Below are positions 15,220-23,751 of a stretch of DNA of 64,000 nucleotides, piece by piece. The notes under the pieces were generated by a model, which was not told where the DNA came from, ran no database searches, and saw only the letters and a program-made list of their open reading frames with translations. The stretch comes from Sedimentisphaerales bacterium. GTDB lineage: Bacteria; Planctomycetota; Phycisphaerae; Sedimentisphaerales; SM23-30. How positions within the stretch are numbered: position 1 is the first letter of the stretch; each line of letters opens with the position of its first letter. The DNA lies in contig JAFGKT010000053.1 in NCBI GenBank assembly GCA_016928435.1, positions 1 to 64,000 of the forward strand, written 5' to 3'. Position numbers and translations under genes: made by a program.

Positions 15220-18201
15220 TTATCCAACAACCTTCACCCGCAAAAACGCTGCCTTCGTCTTCAGCACCGTCTTACCCTTCTTCACCGATTTCTCCGCCTT
15301 ACCTGCCTCGATCACCACCTTGCCCTTGATCGGCAGTTCCACCCGCGCTTCGGTACCCGCCGGCAGACTCAACGTCAACGCGTACTCCCCCTTCGCCTTG
15401 CGCCAATAACACTCTATCTCACCCCGAGGCGTCGGCACCGTACCCTGTGCCCAATCCAAATCCTTACCTGCAGGCGTCACCAGCACCTTCTTGTACCCCG
15501 CTTCCAAAGGCTTCACACCCAAAACATTCTGCGTCAAAAAGAACGTCGGCGCCGAAGACCAACCATGACAATGGCTCCGCGTCAACCGCCTCGCTTCCGG
15601 ATGGTATGTCTCCCAAAACGTCGTCGCGCCTTCCAACACCTGCACGCCCCAATAGCTGCGAATCGTATCCACCAACTCATCATGCCGTCCCTCACTCGCC
15701 AACGCTTCCAGCAAGAAGAACATAAAGAACGGACTCCCAGCCTGCACAAAACCCTTCGGCGCCTTCTCGATTATCGCTCGGCAGCGCTTCGCCCGATCAC
15801 CCTTCGCCACCCCAGCTATATACGCCGCGGTATGCGTCTGCTGACTAAACACCTTGCTAGGCTTACCGTCCACATGAATGCAATCATAATAAGCCTGCTT
15901 CTTCTTCGACCACAAATGCTTATTAATCGCTTTCGTCAATGCGTCCGCCGTCGCCGTCCAACGTTTCGCCCGCGCCTTGTTACCTGTAATCTCCGCCAGC
16001 GCCGCTGTGTCACGCAACGCCAACACCGCCAAACAATTTTGATGCGTCACCACCCCTTGGCAAGGCGTATCCATCGCCGCCCAATCAAACATATTCCAAC
16101 CTTCAAATTCAAACAATCCATCCCCATTCAAATACTTCCTAATCCCCGCAAAGTTCTTATCCAAAAACTCCATCATTTCCCCCGCCGCTTCTTTGTCACC
16201 TGTCAACATATAATGCTGTCGCGCCCAACGCATCCATAAAAACGTCCAAGCCGGTATCACAACTCTGGTCCATGAACTCGGCACATGGCATTCCACCAAG
16301 TCGCACCGCTCCAAACTCCGCCCCGCCTGCACCCAGCAGTGCCAACTCAACCGCGGATCACCGTTCGCCACCAAATCCACCAACGCTTCGTTATGCGAAT
16401 CACCCACCCAGTGCGTCTGTTCATAGGTCGGGCAATCCGTATAGGTATCCTCAGCGCAACACCTAACACCATGCGCCCCCGCCTGCCAAATTTTATCCAA
16501 AAGTGAATCCGAACAAGCAAACTGCCCTCGTTGCGCCACCGGATACGTACTCATTATCACCCGCACAAAACGAATCTTGATCGGCCGATCAAAATTTCGC
16601 AGCGTCACCCAACTGTACCTAAACCCCCGCCTAACCCACGTACGATAACGCTGCACACCTGCCCGGCAAATATAACCAAACGAATTATGCATCCCCTCAG
16701 CCAAGTTATAATGCCCGTCCCGCTGGATAAATTCAAAATTGTGACCGTCCACCACCGTACCCGCCGGCGCGTCAATCTCAAACTCATGATACCCCACCAC
16801 CTCACGACCAAAGTCCAACAAAAACCGCACATCACTGCCGTCACCCGTAGGCATCACCGTCGTCCATTCCGCTGTATCGCCCAGCAGCGCCTCTGCGTTC
16901 TCAATTTGTACCTGCGCCTTCTTATCCACCTGCTCCGAATAACATCGCGCAAACACATCCGCACCCGCGATCGCGTCCCAAGGCAAAACCCGCGTAAACG
17001 GCGCCGCCAAATCAGCGTCCGTCAGCGTACCACGCTGCCAAATCTCCTCGAACCGCGCCAAAGTCGCTTCCGGATGAATCTCCAAAGCTTGAGTATCATC
17101 TTCCTTCCAAGGCAAAGTACAATTCGCGTGCAGCTCAAAACCTCCCAATATCAGCCAAGGCACTTCCGCCTCATCACCATCAACCGGCCGAGCCGAAAAC
17201 TTCACCGCACTCTCCGTCCACATACTGCATATCAACCACCAATAGTGTTCCGGAGCATGAACATAAAACATCAACGTGTTCCAGCCCTTCTCCAAACACC
17301 CCTCGCCCAACCTGGATGTCGTCCGCTCAAAAGACTCCAGCTCAAACTCACACAACTTACCGTTTATCCGCGCCTCCAGCACCGGCCGACAACCATACGT
17401 GTCCTGCAACCGAACCTTCTGCTTATATTCACTGTAAACATGCGTAACCAACAGCACATTCGCGCGCGTCTTGTTCGCCATCCGATCTTCATCGTTTATC
17501 ACAATCTTCGGATCGATATACCACGTATACGGCGCCGGACGCACCCCTTCCACCGCCAGCAAACGCTCCGGCTCAACAACCTCCCGAGTCAACATCGGTA
17601 TGTCACGCAATTCAAATTTGTCATGGTCCCCCTCGCCCGCTTTACCAACCTCAACCGCCGACGCCCAACCGCCATCGTCAAACGCCAAGTTCTCCCAGCC
17701 AGGCAACCCAGACAAATCACCCCGCGCGTCAAACTGCTCCTCCCAATCCTGCTGCACACTAATTCGAGGTACCGGCCAAACAAACCCATCGTGCACCCGG
17801 CACTTCCAACCTCCGTCCGTCACCAAACAATGATCACCCGCACCATCCTTATATTCCAACTGACCCAAAAGCCCCGCCCCGCTGTGCAAATACTGAAACG
17901 TCCCCACCCCGATATGCTGCACCAGAACCGCAATCACATTATACCCAGGCCGCAATACCGCCCCCAAATCATACTCATCCACCGACCAAGGCGACAGCCA
18001 AGAACGAACCGGCCCATGCCCCAACCATTGCCCGTTCACATAAACCTGATACCGCGAATCAGCCGTCAGCCGCAACACCGCCGCCGTCAAATCCCCTTCA
18101 ATATCGAAACCCCGCCGAAAACACACATAATTGTTCCGCACCTTCCCCGCGTCCGCCGACCATACCCAACGAGCCCCAGCATTAAACTCAAAATCTATCA
18201 T
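15220..18201 (-). CDS. GH78-type alpha-L-rhamnosidase
   Basis: A 993-residue glycoside hydrolase. The N-terminal half is beta-rich with the lectin-like word SRYQVYVNGQWLGHGPVRSW and DEYDLGAVLRPGYNVIAV, typical of GH78 accessory domains. The catalytic (alpha/alpha)6 region starts near residue 565; the acidic cluster in DTYTDCPTYEQTHWVGDSHN (around residues 583-605) corresponds to the family stretch with the general acid and catalytic pocket. The C-terminus has the beta-sandwich closing domain (GEIECYWRKAKGEYALTLSLP). The ATG at 18201 has GGAG eight bases upstream. There is no obvious signal peptide, so it may act in the cytoplasm. Role: releasing L-rhamnose from plant or algal glycans (substrate inferred). 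Confidence 0.85.
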   Translation of the reverse strand: MIDFEFNAGARWVWSADAGKVRNNYVCFRRGFDIEGDLTAAVLRLTADSRYQVYVNGQWLGHGPVRSWLSPWSVDEYDLGAVLRPGYNVIAVLVQHIGVGTFQYLHSGAGLLGQLEYKDGAGDHCLVTDGGWKCRVHDGFVWPVPRISVQQDWEEQFDARGDLSGLPGWENLAFDDGGWASAVEVGKAGEGDHDKFELRDIPMLTREVVEPERLLAVEGVRPAPYTWYIDPKIVINDEDRMANKTRANVLLVTHVYSEYKQKVRLQDTYGCRPVLEARINGKLCEFELESFERTTSRLGEGCLEKGWNTLMFYVHAPEHYWWLICSMWTESAVKFSARPVDGDEAEVPWLILGGFELHANCTLPWKEDDTQALEIHPEATLARFEEIWQRGTLTDADLAAPFTRVLPWDAIAGADVFARCYSEQVDKKAQVQIENAEALLGDTAEWTTVMPTGDGSDVRFLLDFGREVVGYHEFEIDAPAGTVVDGHNFEFIQRDGHYNLAEGMHNSFGYICRAGVQRYRTWVRRGFRYSWVTLRNFDRPIKIRFVRVIMSTYPVAQRGQFACSDSLLDKIWQAGAHGVRCCAEDTYTDCPTYEQTHWVGDSHNEALVDLVANGDPRLSWHCWVQAGRSLERCDLVECHVPSSWTRVVIPAWTFLWMRWARQHYMLTGDKEAAGEMMEFLDKNFAGIRKYLNGDGLFEFEGWNMFDWAAMDTPCQGVVTHQNCLAVLALRDTAALAEITGNKARAKRWTATADALTKAINKHLWSKKKQAYYDCIHVDGKPSKVFSQQTHTAAYIAGVAKGDRAKRCRAIIEKAPKGFVQAGSPFFMFFLLEALASEGRHDELVDTIRSYWGVQVLEGATTFWETYHPEARRLTRSHCHGWSSAPTFFLTQNVLGVKPLEAGYKKVLVTPAGKDLDWAQGTVPTPRGEIECYWRKAKGEYALTLSLPAGTEARVELPIKGKVVIEAGKAEKSVKKGKTVLKTKAAFLRVKVVG

Positions 18202-18634
18202 CTTTCTAACTCCATATTCATATTGCCCAGCGTTTCCGCGAAAATACACATTCACTCCCATCTACATACCGCCCACAACCCCGTCACACCAGCATTTTCT
18301 GCGAAAAACCACACCCGCCAACCACACAACCCCCCAACAATTACCCCCCTGACCTACTCAGACCGTTTTACGCCAAGATACTCCCAACCAAGCACCGGGT
18401 GGCACCCTTTCGCACAGCTAAAGGGTGATCCTCCCCCAACCAAGTACCGTCGGTCTATCTATCAGTGCGTTCGCACCTATCAATGGCGATTTGCCGCCTG
18501 GTGTTTACACTAGAAAAATCCCAATTAGTCATACTTAAAAAACGTTGCCCGCTCTGCGCCCAAATAGTAAAGTAATTGTACGGTCAAGCAGACAAGATAA
18601 CAGCAGTGCAATACATGAACCCCCGGAGACGAAT
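18202..18634. other. Repeat-filled divergent spacer
   Basis: No gene. It contains a shortened relative of the RAYT 3' repeat (18344-18375, CCCCCCTGACCTACTCAG), the CACCCTTT palindrome (18391-18427) and a partial CGGAAGCGTC-family tail (18449-18500). Promoters for the divergent rhamnosidase and UroD-family genes must lie here but are not obvious. Confidence 0.55.
18403..18427. repeat. CACCCTTT...AAAGGGTG palindrome, copy 1
   Basis: Perfect eight-base arms (18403-18410 and 18420-18427), preceded by the conserved word ACCGGGTGG. The sister copy is at 20816-20840. Confidence 0.75.
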
Positions 18635-19702
18635 ATGAATTCTCTGCAACGAGTACAAATCACTCTCGACCACAAACAGCCTGATCGCGTCCCCGTCGAA
18701 ATCAGCATGGCCCCGGACCTGCGCCGGAAAATGAAACAACACCTCAGTTTCGACGATGCCCAACTCGACCAATACATCGCCAACGATTTTGCTTTCATTG
18801 GACCAGTCTTCAAAAATCCCGCCAGCGAAATCCATTACGCCGACCCCACCATCGAAGTCACCCCCCAAGACCATTACCTCGACATCTATCGCGTGCCCTT
18901 CAAGAAAATAGAAACCCAATTCCAAACCTACATCGACCTCGTCGGCAACCCCCCTCTGCGTCAATGCGATTCAATTCAAGAGCTGGATGATTTCCCCTGG
19001 CCCACGCCCAACCTCTGGGATTACTCCAACATCGAAGCCGACATCCAAGCCCATCCCCAAAAAGCAACCTGGGCCCACAGTCGAGGCTTCTTTGAAATCG
19101 CTCATTTCATACGCGGCATGGAAGAGTTCATGATGGACCTCGCCCTAAATCCCGACTTCGCTTGCCGCCTGATGGACCACATCGCTGAATATCTCTTGGA
19201 ACGCACCCGCTGCATCCTCCAAGCCGCAAAAGGCAAACTAACCATCTGCGAATACAACGACGACGTCGCCTCCCAGAACGGCCTGCTAATGTCCCCCGAC
19301 ATGTGGCGCCAATTCGTCAAACCACGCATGGCCCGCTTCTGCGACCTGATCCACCAACACGGCGCCAAAGTAAAATATCATTCCTGCGGCTCCGTACGCG
19401 CAATCATCCCCGACCTAATCGAAATCGGCGTCGACATCCTCAACCCCATCCAACCGCTAGCTCAAGGCATGGACCCCTTCGAACTCAAACGTGAATTTGG
19501 CAAAGACCTAGTATTCCACGGAGGCATCGACATCCAAGAACTCCTCCCCAACGCCGACGTCCAACAAGTTCGCGATCACACTCAAAAAATGATCGACATC
19601 GTCGGCAAAGACGGCGGATACATCCTATCCGGCTCCCACTGCCTGCAAGCCGACGCCCCCGCCGAAAACATAATAGCCCTAATCGAACAAGCCAAAAAAT
19701 AG
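18635..19702 (+). CDS. Uroporphyrinogen decarboxylase-family protein (methyltransferase-like)
   Basis: A 355-residue protein of the URO-D superfamily. It starts MNSLQRVQITLDHKQPDRVP, the typical N-terminus of the MtaA/CmuA-like branch of corrinoid-linked methyltransferases and related catabolic proteins rather than HemE. Later blocks: FEIAHFIRGMEEFMMDLALN, YNDDVASQNGLLMSPDMWRQ, HGAKVKYHSCGSVRAIIPDL with the His-x-Cys metal motif region, VDILNPIQPLAQGMDP, and DGGYILSGSHCLQADAP. GGAG lies about eight bases before the ATG at 18635. No corrinoid protein gene is adjacent, so the substrate is unknown. Such proteins are abundant in Planctomycetes sugar-degradation loci (general knowledge). Confidence 0.8.
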   Translation: MNSLQRVQITLDHKQPDRVPVEISMAPDLRRKMKQHLSFDDAQLDQYIANDFAFIGPVFKNPASEIHYADPTIEVTPQDHYLDIYRVPFKKIETQFQTYIDLVGNPPLRQCDSIQELDDFPWPTPNLWDYSNIEADIQAHPQKATWAHSRGFFEIAHFIRGMEEFMMDLALNPDFACRLMDHIAEYLLERTRCILQAAKGKLTICEYNDDVASQNGLLMSPDMWRQFVKPRMARFCDLIHQHGAKVKYHSCGSVRAIIPDLIEIGVDILNPIQPLAQGMDPFELKREFGKDLVFHGGIDIQELLPNADVQQVRDHTQKMIDIVGKDGGYILSGSHCLQADAPAENIIALIEQAKK

Positions 19703-19733
19703 GGACATCCAACCCCCGTTAGCCCCTGTGCAG

Positions 19734-19786
19734 AATAAAGGGGACTCACCTCCGAAGCGCCAGCGCAGGTGCCTGTCCCCTTTATT
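19734..19786. repeat. AATAAAGGGGAC palindrome, copy 2
   Basis: Perfect 12-base arms AATAAAGGGGAC (19734-19745) and GTCCCCTTTATT (19775-19786). The interior AAGCGCCAGCGCA is shared with copy 1. It lies just after the UroD-family gene. Confidence 0.85.
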
Positions 19787-19827
19787 CGTCCGCGTCATCG
19801 GTCATTCTATCAATGGCGATACGCCCC

Positions 19828-20706
19828 TCACCCTTTCCCCTTCGCATACCAATCCGGATCCTTCGCCAACTTCTCCCGCGCTTCCTCCGTCATCATCTCA
19901 AACGCCGCGTGCGTACTCTCCCACGCCCGCGCCGCAAAATTCCCATCCTTCATCTTCTCCAGTTCAGGCCCCGCTTCCTTGAAGTAACTTCCGTAAATAT
20001 GCAGCGAGTCCGTTATATCCACGTACCGCCCCACACGCACTTCCCGTTCAATTCTATCCCCGATCCGCTCCGCCACGATCCGCTGCAAATCCGTCAGCGC
20101 GTAAGCGTTCATGTACCACGCTTTGTACAAATCGCGACTGCGCCAATGCGAATTCATATTCAGCACCGCCACCCCCTCTTCATCTTCCAAAACCCTAAAC
20201 CACAATCGCTGCAAGCAAGGCGGATCATCCGTCGCCGGGTCACAGCTCGGCATCCAAGTTATCGCCTGCGCCCGCCGCGAATGAAACGTCTCCGACAACT
20301 TCTCCACCACATACCCAATCTGATCGAAAGGCACAAAAGGCCGCTCCAAATTCGGATTCCGCAAATCGTCCGTAGGCGAATAAGCAAAAATCCGTTCATG
20401 GTACGTATACGTCCACTTACCCGCCGCCGGGTCAATCCAATGATCGTGTATCCCGTCGCAAACTTCCTGCCTATATGCTTCCAACTCTTCAGGCCCACCC
20501 GGAAAATTCTTGTGTATCCGCGGCTCCGCGAACGGGTCCGCCACAATTATCATCACCGTCGCGTCCTTACTCGCCGGGTCCGTCGGCTTATCATACTCGG
20601 TCTTAACATCAACCCCATCCTTCCATACCGCCAGCACCGCCTTCTCCCAAGCCTCCGGCAAACACCCAGCCTCAACCACCAACGTCGGTATATTACCCTG
20701 CGACAT
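19828..20706 (-). CDS. Thymidylate synthase-like protein
   Basis: A 292-residue protein whose C-terminal half resembles the thymidylate synthase/dCMP hydroxymethylase fold. Matching blocks: RRAQAITWMP then DDPPCLQRLWFRV with the nucleophile-like Cys164 after two prolines; NMNSHWRSRDLYKAWYMNAY with Arg and Asp at the phosphate and base-contact positions and the Asn of the dUMP-binding site; and DSLHIYGSYF corresponding to the D-x-HIY block. The first ~120 residues are not ThyA-like at a glance. GGAG precedes the ATG at 20706. It may be a divergent archaeal-type synthase or a paralogue acting on another pyrimidine. No folate gene is nearby. Confidence 0.65.
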   Translation of the reverse strand: MSQGNIPTLVVEAGCLPEAWEKAVLAVWKDGVDVKTEYDKPTDPASKDATVMIIVADPFAEPRIHKNFPGGPEELEAYRQEVCDGIHDHWIDPAAGKWTYTYHERIFAYSPTDDLRNPNLERPFVPFDQIGYVVEKLSETFHSRRAQAITWMPSCDPATDDPPCLQRLWFRVLEDEEGVAVLNMNSHWRSRDLYKAWYMNAYALTDLQRIVAERIGDRIEREVRVGRYVDITDSLHIYGSYFKEAGPELEKMKDGNFAARAWESTHAAFEMMTEEAREKLAKDPDWYAKGKG

Positions 20707-20815
20707 AACAAAAACTCCTTTTCTTATTCTGCTCAATTACCCCACCCAATAACATACACCCCAACTACCATTTTGAAAAGCAAAAACCATATCCCACGTA
20801 CCGCCGACCGGGTGG

Positions 20816-20840
20816 CACCCTTTCACGAAGTTAAAGGGTG
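20816..20840. repeat. CACCCTTT...AAAGGGTG palindrome, copy 2
   Basis: Same eight-base arms as 18403-18427 and the same preceding ACCGGGTGG word, but a different loop. Confidence 0.75.
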
Positions 20841-20939
20841 TTCGTCAACCAACCACGTACCGCCGCCATCTTGCCGGCACATCCCCGACGCCCCGCCACT
20901 CCAACCAATCTCCGCACCCCAAATAACCAACCATAACTG

Positions 20940-20979
20940 TTAGCCCCCGAACTTCACGTTCGGCGGGTTCGAACTCATT
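20940..20979. repeat. TTAGCCCCC hairpin element, copy d
   Basis: Stem CCCCCGAAC with GTTCGGCGGG, containing one unpaired base, loop TTCAC, tail TTCGAACTCATT. Stem changes relative to copy a are compensated. Confidence 0.75.
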
Positions 20980-21020
20980 GTGCAAAATAAAAAACCGCAA
21001 CCCCGTCTCCGATCGCAATC

Positions 21021-21650
21021 TCACTTATTACTAACAGCAAGCCCAACACCAGCCCCAACAAAAGTACCGCCGATCACCCTATTGATGTATTTCCCAATTG
21101 TAGCTTGTGAAAATAAGAAGACCAGTTTCTGACCACATATGGCATAAAGCATAAAACAACCGAACGCTATGATGGACCCTATACTCAATAGCATACATGA
21201 TTGAGGCAAATATGATGCCGATGGGTTTATGAACTGAGGAAAGATCGCGGTAAAAAATACGATAGCTTTTGGATTGCCAGCCGTCACCATCGCAGCTTGT
21301 GAAAACATTTTACTTAAAGAAATCTTTGGCGGGGCTTGGCCTGTTCCATTCGGCGTAAATGACATATTGGGCGACAGAAAAACGCAAACTCCCATGAACA
21401 CCAGATATGCCGCACCAAAATACTTGATAATTTGGAAGGCCGATTCCGATGCGATTAAAATCGTTCCTAGCCCCGCAATCGAAATCATAGCCTGAACTAG
21501 CGTCACAGCCAAATTCCCCAGCGCCGAAGCAATAGCCCGCCTAGCACCAAACCGCATCCCATGAGTCAAAGCAAGCAACATGCTCGGCCCAGGAATAATC
21601 GAAGCAATAAAAACCGTCGCCCCATAAAGCAACACAAAGTTCAAAGACAT
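21021..21650 (-). CDS. LysE/RhtB-family amino-acid exporter
   Basis: A 209-residue inner-membrane exporter, the standard length for RhtB-type proteins. The N-terminus carries the family signature IPGPSMLLALTHGMRFGARR, with the PGP motif, followed by about six hydrophobic segments and KMFSQAAMVTAGNPKAIVFF, which matches the NPK motif at the start of the C-terminal half. GAGGA lies upstream of the ATG at 21650. Its base composition lacks the strong C over G excess of neighbours. Role by family: efflux of amino acids such as threonine, homoserine or lysine. Monocistronic. Confidence 0.88.
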   Translation of the reverse strand: MSLNFVLLYGATVFIASIIPGPSMLLALTHGMRFGARRAIASALGNLAVTLVQAMISIAGLGTILIASESAFQIIKYFGAAYLVFMGVCVFLSPNMSFTPNGTGQAPPKISLSKMFSQAAMVTAGNPKAIVFFTAIFPQFINPSASYLPQSCMLLSIGSIIAFGCFMLYAICGQKLVFLFSQATIGKYINRVIGGTFVGAGVGLAVSNK

Positions 21651-21669
21651 AATTCTACATCCTCAACTG

Positions 21670-21708
21670 TTAGCCCCCGGCTCACACACCGCCGGTCCAA
21701 GTTCATTA
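21670..21708. repeat. TTAGCCCCC hairpin element, copy e
   Basis: CCCCCGGC with GCCGG, a degenerate right arm, tail CCAAGTTCATT. A decayed copy. Confidence 0.65.
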
Positions 21709-21749
21709 TGCCATAAAATAGCCAACTTGTCACCAACAAACCCCAACGA

Positions 21750-21779
21750 TTAGCCCCCCGACCCGTCGGGGGGTTTTAT
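21750..21779. repeat. TTAGCCCCC hairpin element, copy f
   Basis: Stem CCCCCCGAC/GTCGGGGGG with a CC loop, then TTTTATC. This version resembles the RAYT 3' repeat (TTAGCCCCCTGAC, GTCAGGGGGTTTTAT) and links the two families. Confidence 0.8.
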
Positions 21780-21836
21780 CTCAATGCATCATTGTGCCAC
21801 TCACCGTCCCACCACTCCATTAACCAACCATAACCG

Positions 21837-21874
21837 TTAGCCCCCGAACTTTATGTTCGGGGGTCCGAACTCAC
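21837..21874. repeat. TTAGCCCCC hairpin element, copy g
   Basis: Stem CCCCCGAAC/GTTCGGGGG, loop TTTAT, tail TCCGAACTCACT. All stem changes relative to copy a are paired. Confidence 0.85.
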
Positions 21875-21927
21875 TGTGTAAAACAAACCAAATCCACCGC
21901 CAAAATACCAACCCACAACCATAACTC

Positions 21928-21963
21928 TTAGCCCCCGGGTCACATCCCGGGGGTCCGAACACC
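21928..21963. repeat. TTAGCCCCC hairpin element, copy h
   Basis: Stem CCCCCGGG/CCCGGGGG, loop TCACAT, tail TCCGAACACC. Confidence 0.85.
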
Positions 21964-21983
21964 AACCAAAAAACGTTAATGTC

Positions 21984-22003
21984 ATTCCCGCGAAGGCGGG
22001 AAT
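21984..22003. repeat. ATTCCCGC-GAAG-GCGGGAAT palindrome
   Basis: Perfect eight-base arms around GAAG. This word resembles the widespread dRS3-like ATTCCC...GGGAAT repeats of other bacteria. It sits about 30 bases beyond the stop of the orphan membrane protein. Confidence 0.8.
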
Positions 22004-22035
22004 CCATCTCTGACTTGTTACACGCACGTCAGAGT

Positions 22036-23751
22036 TCATTCTTCATGTTTTTCCATTTCCACTTCAGTTGGAGTTGGATCTATAGCGAAATAGATATGCC
22101 TTGCTTCTCTCCGCAAACCTTTTGCAGGATATGTTAGCACTAGCCTCGGAGATGCTGAATCGTACGTCATGCCATCTACCAAACATGCTTCTGCTACTCG
22201 TGGATCATACGCGTGCAACCGTGCGAAATTCTTTTTTGTCCAGGCCAAAACTGCCTTATGCAATGCTATATTCTCTTTTGTATGGTCCTCTTCTTTTACT
22301 TCGAAGCCCATGCAATTCAGGCAGTACGCCAAAAAATGGGCGCTCTTGAAATTTGGGGAAGTCTCCATTTCTTTAATCTCGTCATAAATGAGGCGGCGTA
22401 CCTTGAAATTCACCATTCTCTGTACCGGACCATTCTGTTTTCGATAACCAAAAAGTTTGGTCCATATAGAGTTGTGTTGGACATGCCAGCATAGCTCCGA
22501 AGGTGACGTTACTGCTGATGCATCTAATATTACTTCGCAAATCATGTTCGCGAGGTAATCATAAAAAGTATGCCACTCAGGATGTTTTTGATGAACTCGT
22601 AATTTTATCTGTTCTGGCACTCCATGTTTTTCCAAAATCTGAATAGCCTGCTTTATGAAGTCAATCACAACTTCTAATCTTTGAAGAATATCGTCGTCCC
22701 AAGAAAAAGTTGTAGAGCCGTTGAGTTTATATAAATCACTCACTGCACGTTCTATGTTTCCTTTTGCGCGATACAGCGTGTAGGAATGATTCCAAATATC
22801 TTTCTCAGCATAGTCACGAAATGTTGTCAGCACAATACGGCTGTATGCCTTCCATTGATCTGCATCCCATTTGTACGTGGCCCTTATATCCGGATCGAGA
22901 AGTGCTCCGATTGTCTCAACCATCCTATAATCTGCATACATAGCTTGAGTGAGCGGCTTTAGATGTCCGATCAATCCTGTTTTGTAGCCTTCGGTTTCAT
23001 GATAAAGAAAAGAATTCTTGTCAGCTAATGCCTCATTCACAATGTTGTTGCAGAATGTCCCTATAGGAATACGAAATTTACCGGTTTCGCCAATTACTCT
23101 AAACAAAGTAAGTACAGTTCCAGGCGAGGATTCGACAATTGCCCGGCAAAATCTCTTATCAGCAATTAGGGCTAGTATATCATTAGCAACCAGCCTTACT
23201 TTGTCTGGCTCACTTGCAGCATTTTCTTTATGATCATCTGGGAAGTCGTTCCGCTCCGTGGCATATTGAACTAACGATTTAATTGAATTCTTAATTTCGT
23301 CTGCAATAATCGCCAGCTCTGTCGAATTTCCCTTCAGAATGGCACGATATAGTTGTCGGGCATATCGCATAGCATTCCACTTGCCGTAAATCGGAGGCCA
23401 AATAAAAGCAAACCATACCCACAACAGAAAGGTGAGTAAAAAAGTTCCTCCAAGAATTGCTTGCCAAACAGCATCTGGAATAGCACCTCCCAATGGAATA
23501 GGCCACTCCTCAGCACGCCACAAATCCGTCAGCAAAGTCAGAATGCCCACTCCCGCTATTGTGAAGAAGGTAACTCTTTGCAGTGGTAAGGGAGCTGTCA
23601 TAATGCGAAAGCGATATCGAACATCCGCGATTGTCCACGCAAGAACCATGAGGGCTAAGGAAGCCAAAAACTCGGAAAACCCAAAGAATTTGGGAGCATC
23701 AGCATTTAATCCAAAAGATATCGTCAAGGCCAAAACAAGACAGTCACACAT
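22036..23751 (-). CDS. Orphan membrane protein of unknown function
   Basis: A 571-residue protein I do not recognise. Four hydrophobic segments fill the first ~125 residues (for example LVLALTISFGLNA, FLASLALMVLAWTIADV, VTFFTIAGVGILTLL, ILGGTFLLTFLLWVWFAFIW). The remaining ~440 residues are soluble, mixed charge and mainly helical, with many Tyr/Trp/His residues (WNHSYTLYRAKGNIERAVSDL, KHPEWHTFYDYLANMICEVI). The ATG at 23751 is preferred, with GAGGG six bases upstream; a GTG at 23778 is also open. Its AT content is higher than neighbours, suggesting recent acquisition. It is flanked by repeats on both sides. A sensor or defence effector with a membrane anchor is conceivable but unsupported. 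Confidence 0.7.
   Translation of the reverse strand: MCDCLVLALTISFGLNADAPKFFGFSEFLASLALMVLAWTIADVRYRFRIMTAPLPLQRVTFFTIAGVGILTLLTDLWRAEEWPIPLGGAIPDAVWQAILGGTFLLTFLLWVWFAFIWPPIYGKWNAMRYARQLYRAILKGNSTELAIIADEIKNSIKSLVQYATERNDFPDDHKENAASEPDKVRLVANDILALIADKRFCRAIVESSPGTVLTLFRVIGETGKFRIPIGTFCNNIVNEALADKNSFLYHETEGYKTGLIGHLKPLTQAMYADYRMVETIGALLDPDIRATYKWDADQWKAYSRIVLTTFRDYAEKDIWNHSYTLYRAKGNIERAVSDLYKLNGSTTFSWDDDILQRLEVVIDFIKQAIQILEKHGVPEQIKLRVHQKHPEWHTFYDYLANMICEVILDASAVTSPSELCWHVQHNSIWTKLFGYRKQNGPVQRMVNFKVRRLIYDEIKEMETSPNFKSAHFLAYCLNCMGFEVKEEDHTKENIALHKAVLAWTKKNFARLHAYDPRVAEACLVDGMTYDSASPRLVLTYPAKGLRREARHIYFAIDPTPTEVEMEKHEE

Larger units (their letters stand above)
20707..21020. other. Repeat-filled spacer
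   Basis: No gene. It holds the second CACCCTTT palindrome (20816-20840), the phrase GCCGCCATCTTGCCGGCACA near 20861 (recurring at 8464 as ATCGCCGGCATCTTGCCGAC) and TTAGCCCCC copy d. Confidence 0.55.
21651..22035. other. Spacer with a cluster of hairpin elements
   Basis: Four TTAGCCCCC elements (copies e-h) and a GCGGGAAT palindrome are packed into under 400 bases with no gene. It is the densest palindrome cluster of the window. Confidence 0.7.

Noticed and set aside
15172-16239. Long open frame on the + strand opposite the rhamnosidase gene
   Set aside because: Its Arg/His/Pro-rich product is a shadow of the C-rich + strand over a clear GH78 gene.
16531-18513. 660-codon open frame on the + strand opposite the rhamnosidase
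   Set aside because: Same shadow effect; no domain, composition dominated by Arg, Pro, His and Ile.
20965-20980. GGGTTCGAACTC word resembling a tRNA T-arm
   Set aside because: It belongs to the tail of the TTAGCCCCC element; no cloverleaf, acceptor stem or anticodon arm can be drawn.
21984-22003. CRISPR repeat
   Set aside because: The palindromes are single spaced copies without regular spacers, and there is no cas gene in the window.
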